A stretch of 64,000 nucleotides of DNA from JAAZBV01 sp964499695. Lineage in GTDB: Bacteria > Desulfobacterota > DSM-4660 > Desulfatiglandales > HGW-15. Positions 60,947 through 64,000 of this stretch are shown in pieces; within the stretch, counting starts at the first letter, position 1; every line of letters starts with the position of its first letter. Below the pieces are notes generated by a model that worked only from the letters and a program-made list of their open reading frames with translations, searched no databases and was not told where the DNA came from. Position numbers and translations under genes: made by a program. The stretch lies in NCBI GenBank assembly GCA_964499695.1, contig CAZCMD010000003.1, positions 1-64,000 of the forward strand, written 5' to 3'.

Positions 60947-61882
60947 ATGAGAACAATAAAAATAATTTACAGATCTTCAAGCAGGGCAGCTATTACATTT
61001 TTTCTGATAGTGTTTTTGCTAATGGCTATTGATTCTTCAACTTATTCACAGGAAACAATCCGGCTCTGGGAAGGAAAGGCACCTGGATCAGAGAAGTGGA
61101 CCCACCAGGAAAAAACCTCAACATTTCGCGGTGGAGGAACAATAGTACAGGATGTTGTTGATCCGACAATAACAGCGTACCTCCCTGATCCATCCACTGC
61201 CAATGGCGCAGCAGTCATTGTCTGCCCCGGAGGGGCATTCCGTATGCTGAGCCTGGATGGAGAGGGTAAAAATGTTGCCGAATGTCTGACCAGCAAGGGT
61301 TTTGCCGCTTTTGTACTTAAATATCGATTGTACAAAGATGATGTATCAAAAGGTATGATGGCACCAAAAATACCTTCTGAAATCAAGTTGTCTTTAAAAA
61401 ACGCCAATGCGAACCCTGCACCGGACAATCAGGAGCTCAACAATGTAATCCGCCTCGCAACAGAGGACGGGCAGCAGGCCATTCGTCTTGTCCGCAAAAA
61501 CGCAAATAAATGGAATATTAATCCGGAAAAGGTAGGCATTATGGGTTTTTCCGCGGGAGGGGGTGTAGCAGTGGGGACTGCCCTTCTGGATGACCCGGAA
61601 GGTTATCCCAATTTTATTGTCAGCCTGTATGGCCCTTCCATGGTTGACGTTCGTGTCCCGGCCAATGCACCACCGCTTTTTATTGCTGTTGCAGCCAATC
61701 ATAAGCCTGTATCTATGGGATGTGTTGCGCTCTATAATGTATGGAACGAGGCGGGTAAATCAGCAGAACTTCATGTTTTTTCAAAGGGTACAGGACCATT
61801 CAGTATCAAGAAACAGGGATTACCAAGTGATGCCTGGCCTGAGCTTTTCATGGTCTGGATAAAAGGAGAAGGACTGATTTAA
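60947..61882 (+). CDS. Exported acetyl-xylan-esterase-like alpha/beta hydrolase
   Basis: 311 residues with a signal peptide (MAIDSSTYSQ end). An alpha/beta hydrolase of the BD-FAE/acetyl-esterase type: VIVCPGGAFRMLSLDGEG (oxyanion region), nucleophile GFSAGGG (Ser about 202), and a C-terminal FSKGTGPFSIKKQG near the expected His position. Members remove acetyl or feruloyl groups from plant polymers. It is the fifth catalytic gene of the run, 17 bases after the lipase-like gene. Confidence 0.82.
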   Translation: MRTIKIIYRSSSRAAITFFLIVFLLMAIDSSTYSQETIRLWEGKAPGSEKWTHQEKTSTFRGGGTIVQDVVDPTITAYLPDPSTANGAAVIVCPGGAFRMLSLDGEGKNVAECLTSKGFAAFVLKYRLYKDDVSKGMMAPKIPSEIKLSLKNANANPAPDNQELNNVIRLATEDGQQAIRLVRKNANKWNINPEKVGIMGFSAGGGVAVGTALLDDPEGYPNFIVSLYGPSMVDVRVPANAPPLFIAVAANHKPVSMGCVALYNVWNEAGKSAELHVFSKGTGPFSIKKQGLPSDAWPELFMVWIKGEGLI

Positions 61883-61935
61883 CATAGCGTTAATCAATCC
61901 CGACTAAAACTTTAAAGGAATACACAGGTTAAAAA

Positions 61936-63222
61936 ATGCCGGATACTGTTTTCATCTGCATGGCAGCAATTATTTTAGTGATACTGGTTGGCTATTTCAC
62001 CAGGACTAATATCGGACTATGGGCTATTACCGCTTCCTATATTCTTGGCGTTTTTGTGCTTGACTTAAATCCCAGGGATATTGTTACACTCTGGCCCATA
62101 AAGATTTTCCTGATGCTTTTTTCAGTGACCTTCTTTTACGGGTATTCGGTCCTGAACGGTTCCCTTGAGAAACTTTCATTGAAGATTGTTTACGCCTCAA
62201 GAAAATTCCCATGGCTCATTGCAGTAACTCTTTTTTTAATAGCGATCTTTGTATCCGCTATCGGGGCTGGAGACGGTGCAACCGTCATGCTGATCCCTAT
62301 TGCCATATCCATAGCAAAAATAACCCGTATGCATTATCTCCTTGCATCGGTTTCTGTTGTATCAGGGATCAGTATAGGAGGATTTTCACCAATAAGCACC
62401 ATAGGTATATTTATCAGGGAACTTGCGGATCAGGTAGGCGGTTATGGTCCTGATGCAGTCAATAATTACGGTAACATTGCTATGTTACAGGCTGCTCTCC
62501 TGTTTTCCATTATATTCATTCTTTCATACCTCTTTTTAAAGGGCTACAGGGTAAAGGCCCATGAACTTGAAAAACCCGAACCCTTCAGCCGGGAGCAAAT
62601 AAAAACACTTATTGTTATCGGTATTTTTATCGTTTCTCTTCTTGCCCCGCCTCTTTTAAAGGTATTATTTCCGCAAACAACCTTTTTCAGTAGATTGAAT
62701 GACAATATATATCTGACATTTATTGCCTTTATGGCTTCGATCCTGTGCAGGCTGTTAAACCTTGGCGATGAAAAAAAGGTGTTTGCACGTGTGCCCTGGC
62801 ATGCCCTCACAACAATATGCGGTATGGGGATGCTGATTGCAGTTGCAGGTAAGACCGGCATAATTGAAATCATGTCAGGGTACCTGTCAGACAGCAGTCT
62901 ATCAGGACAACTGGTACAGGTTTTACTTTCGGTTTTTGCCGGAATTTTGAGCCTTTTTGTGAGCGGTTTTGTTGTTAACACCACCTTCTTTGCCCTTGTT
63001 CCAGGTCTTGCGACCGGATTATCATACTCCCCCGGACTGTTTTTTTCAGCAATAGCCGTTAGCGCAATAGCAACTTCCGTATCTCCTTTTTCAGGAAGCG
63101 GAGGATTAGTAGTGGCATGCGTTGATGATGAAAAACAGCGTTCAAGGATTTTTAACAGTTTATTAATATGGCCTTTTATTAATTTGCTCATATATATCGG
63201 CATCATCTTAACTGGAATATAA
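61936..63222 (+). CDS. Carboxylate transporter-like protein (SLC13/MatC-like)
   Basis: 428 residues, about 11 to 12 helices, ion-transporter superfamily pattern with two re-entrant loop-like motifs: GAGDGATVMLIP and SISIGGFSPISTIG in the first half, and SGFVVNTTFFALVPGL and TSVSPFSGSGGLVVA in the second. It resembles dicarboxylate carriers such as MatC. It probably imports carboxylic acids set free by the surrounding esterases. The ribosome site is weak (CAGG, 11 bases). Confidence 0.8.
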   Translation: MPDTVFICMAAIILVILVGYFTRTNIGLWAITASYILGVFVLDLNPRDIVTLWPIKIFLMLFSVTFFYGYSVLNGSLEKLSLKIVYASRKFPWLIAVTLFLIAIFVSAIGAGDGATVMLIPIAISIAKITRMHYLLASVSVVSGISIGGFSPISTIGIFIRELADQVGGYGPDAVNNYGNIAMLQAALLFSIIFILSYLFLKGYRVKAHELEKPEPFSREQIKTLIVIGIFIVSLLAPPLLKVLFPQTTFFSRLNDNIYLTFIAFMASILCRLLNLGDEKKVFARVPWHALTTICGMGMLIAVAGKTGIIEIMSGYLSDSSLSGQLVQVLLSVFAGILSLFVSGFVVNTTFFALVPGLATGLSYSPGLFFSAIAVSAIATSVSPFSGSGGLVVACVDDEKQRSRIFNSLLIWPFINLLIYIGIILTGI

Positions 63223-63236
63223 AGGAGGGTATAAAC

Positions 63237-64000
63237 ATGTATCTTAAAAAAGTGATTACCGGACTGTCTGTTTTATTCCTATCCACATGTATTATTTTAT
63301 CAGGCTGCACAAAACCTGAAGAAATAATCGAAAAAGCGGCTGCGCCTGCACCTTTATCCGATCCATTAAAGATAGATACCGGGTATATCTCAGGGACCCT
63401 GATCGGTGATATCGATAACCCGATAAGGGCCTACCGCGGGATACCCTATGCAGCGCCTCCGGTAGGAGATTTAAGATGGAAACCGCCGCAACCGGCCACA
63501 CCATGGAAAGAGATACGTCAGTGTACGGCATTTACAAAAACACCTCCACAGGCAGGAATGGAAGGGTTAAAGCAGGAGCCACAGGGTGAAGACTGCCTTT
63601 ACCTTAATGTAATGACCCCTGCAAAAACAGTTGGAGAATCCCTGCCTGTAATGGTATGGCTGCACGGAGGCGGATACTCTTCAGGATCAGGCAATGATAA
63701 TCTCTGCAATCTGCATCGCCTGCCTCAACAGGGCGTGGTTGTCGTTAATGTTACAATGAGGCTTAATACATTCGGCCTTCTTGCCCATCCCCTTTTGACC
63801 GCTGAGTCACCTGATCATTCATCAGGAAACTATATGTTTCTCGATATGATAGCTGCGTTAAACTGGGTTAAAAGAAACATATCGGTATTCGGAGGAAACC
63901 CGGATAATGTTACCATATTCGGAGAATCAGGAGGCGGATCAAAGGTCTCAACACTGATGGCTTCTCCAATGGCAAAGGGTCTGTTTCACAGGGCCATCTG
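63237..64000 (+). CDS. Type-B carboxylesterase lipoprotein, partial
   Basis: 254 codons run off the window edge. The ATG at 63237 follows AAAGGAGGG, 14 bases after the transporter stop. A lipoprotein signal ends in ILSGC. A COesterase follows: YRGIPYAAPPVGDLRWK, oxyanion HGGGYSSG, and FGESGGGS with the nucleophile Ser. The Ala of the usual GESAGG is Gly here. It is third of the type-B esterases in the window and more distant from the pair at 3753 and 8303. Confidence 0.9.
   Translation, partial: MYLKKVITGLSVLFLSTCIILSGCTKPEEIIEKAAAPAPLSDPLKIDTGYISGTLIGDIDNPIRAYRGIPYAAPPVGDLRWKPPQPATPWKEIRQCTAFTKTPPQAGMEGLKQEPQGEDCLYLNVMTPAKTVGESLPVMVWLHGGGYSSGSGNDNLCNLHRLPQQGVVVVNVTMRLNTFGLLAHPLLTAESPDHSSGNYMFLDMIAALNWVKRNISVFGGNPDNVTIFGESGGGSKVSTLMASPMAKGLFHRAI

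Noticed and set aside
62544..63206. 220-codon minus-strand frame opposite the carboxylate transporter
   Set aside because: Mirror of a hydrophobic gene; no ribosome site or family motif. The plus-strand transporter explains the region.
1..64000. CRISPR arrays, transposases, integrases, tRNA or rRNA genes
   Set aside because: None seen on either strand. The only long repeat is the ferredoxin-flavoprotein cassette, without terminal inverted repeats, target duplications or a transposase, so I do not call it a mobile element.

Overview
The window reads as a chromosomal segment of a Gram-negative, probably strictly anaerobic bacterium. It encodes a TonB-dependent receptor, an RND pump, outer-membrane DUF1302/DUF1329 proteins, many lipoprotein or signal-peptide esterases and two twin-arginine flavoproteins. 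The chemistry (BKACE, AprBA-like ferredoxin/flavoprotein pairs, an old-yellow-enzyme type iron-sulfur reductase, a UroD-type methyltransferase) and the families of short palindromic repeats fit Desulfobacterota best. This placement is inference; no rRNA or tRNA is present to confirm it. Three runs of exactly 100 N mark scaffold joins, so the source is a draft genome or MAG.

Layout: 1-3333 (minus) holds a ceramidase-like fragment, an SGNH hydrolase, an MFS carrier and a gap-broken sucrose phosphorylase. 3753-10807 (plus) is an esterase operon: carboxylesterase, exported flavoprotein, SGNH lipoprotein, and a carboxylesterase fused to a second hydrolase. 10909-16375 holds two SPFH proteins, a nitroreductase, a GT2 and a PQQ-like beta-propeller. 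16444-26323 holds a PAS/sigma-54 activator, divergent from an ABM protein and a metal-dependent cyclase, then a Ycf48-like/RND/DUF1302/DUF1329 set. 26446-36581 is a long plus-strand catabolic run: UroD-type methyltransferase, BKACE, SDR, 3-hydroxyacyl-CoA dehydrogenase-like enzyme, MFS, PhlG-like hydrolase, an unknown protein, flavodoxin-like protein and ene-reductase. 36620-51764 contains two related modules, each with a TetR regulator, a ferredoxin, an AprA-like flavoprotein and a small secreted protein. 52108-64000 is a GntR-controlled run: double-domain feruloyl esterase/tannase-like protein, GH3, glycerol kinase, monoglyceride-lipase-like protein, acetyl-esterase-like protein, carboxylate carrier and another carboxylesterase.

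The most interesting reading is a polyphenol degradation island. PhlG-like C-C hydrolases, an SDR, a cyclase-family ring hydrolase, a hydroxyacyl dehydrogenase and a BKACE thiolytic enzyme are the enzyme types expected for releasing phloroglucinol from acyl-phloroglucinols or flavonoid-derived dihydrochalcones and degrading it to acetoacetate units. Esterases, tannase-like and GH3 enzymes would liberate the aglycones, the methyltransferase could remove methoxyl groups, and the ene-reductase could saturate the side chain or ring.

Four details tie the parts together: (i) the ferredoxin-flavoprotein pair occurs twice, 1956 bp with one visible difference, inside otherwise diverged surroundings; (ii) a degraded 5' stub of the cyclase gene lies at 37430-37498 beside a PhlG gene; (iii) a degraded 5' stub of a PhlG gene lies at 45218-45304 beside the second TetR gene; (iv) a shared composite palindrome (TTTAC-N4-GTAAA plus a second half) sits in the control regions at 37559, 45342 and 49158, and is the probable TetR operator.
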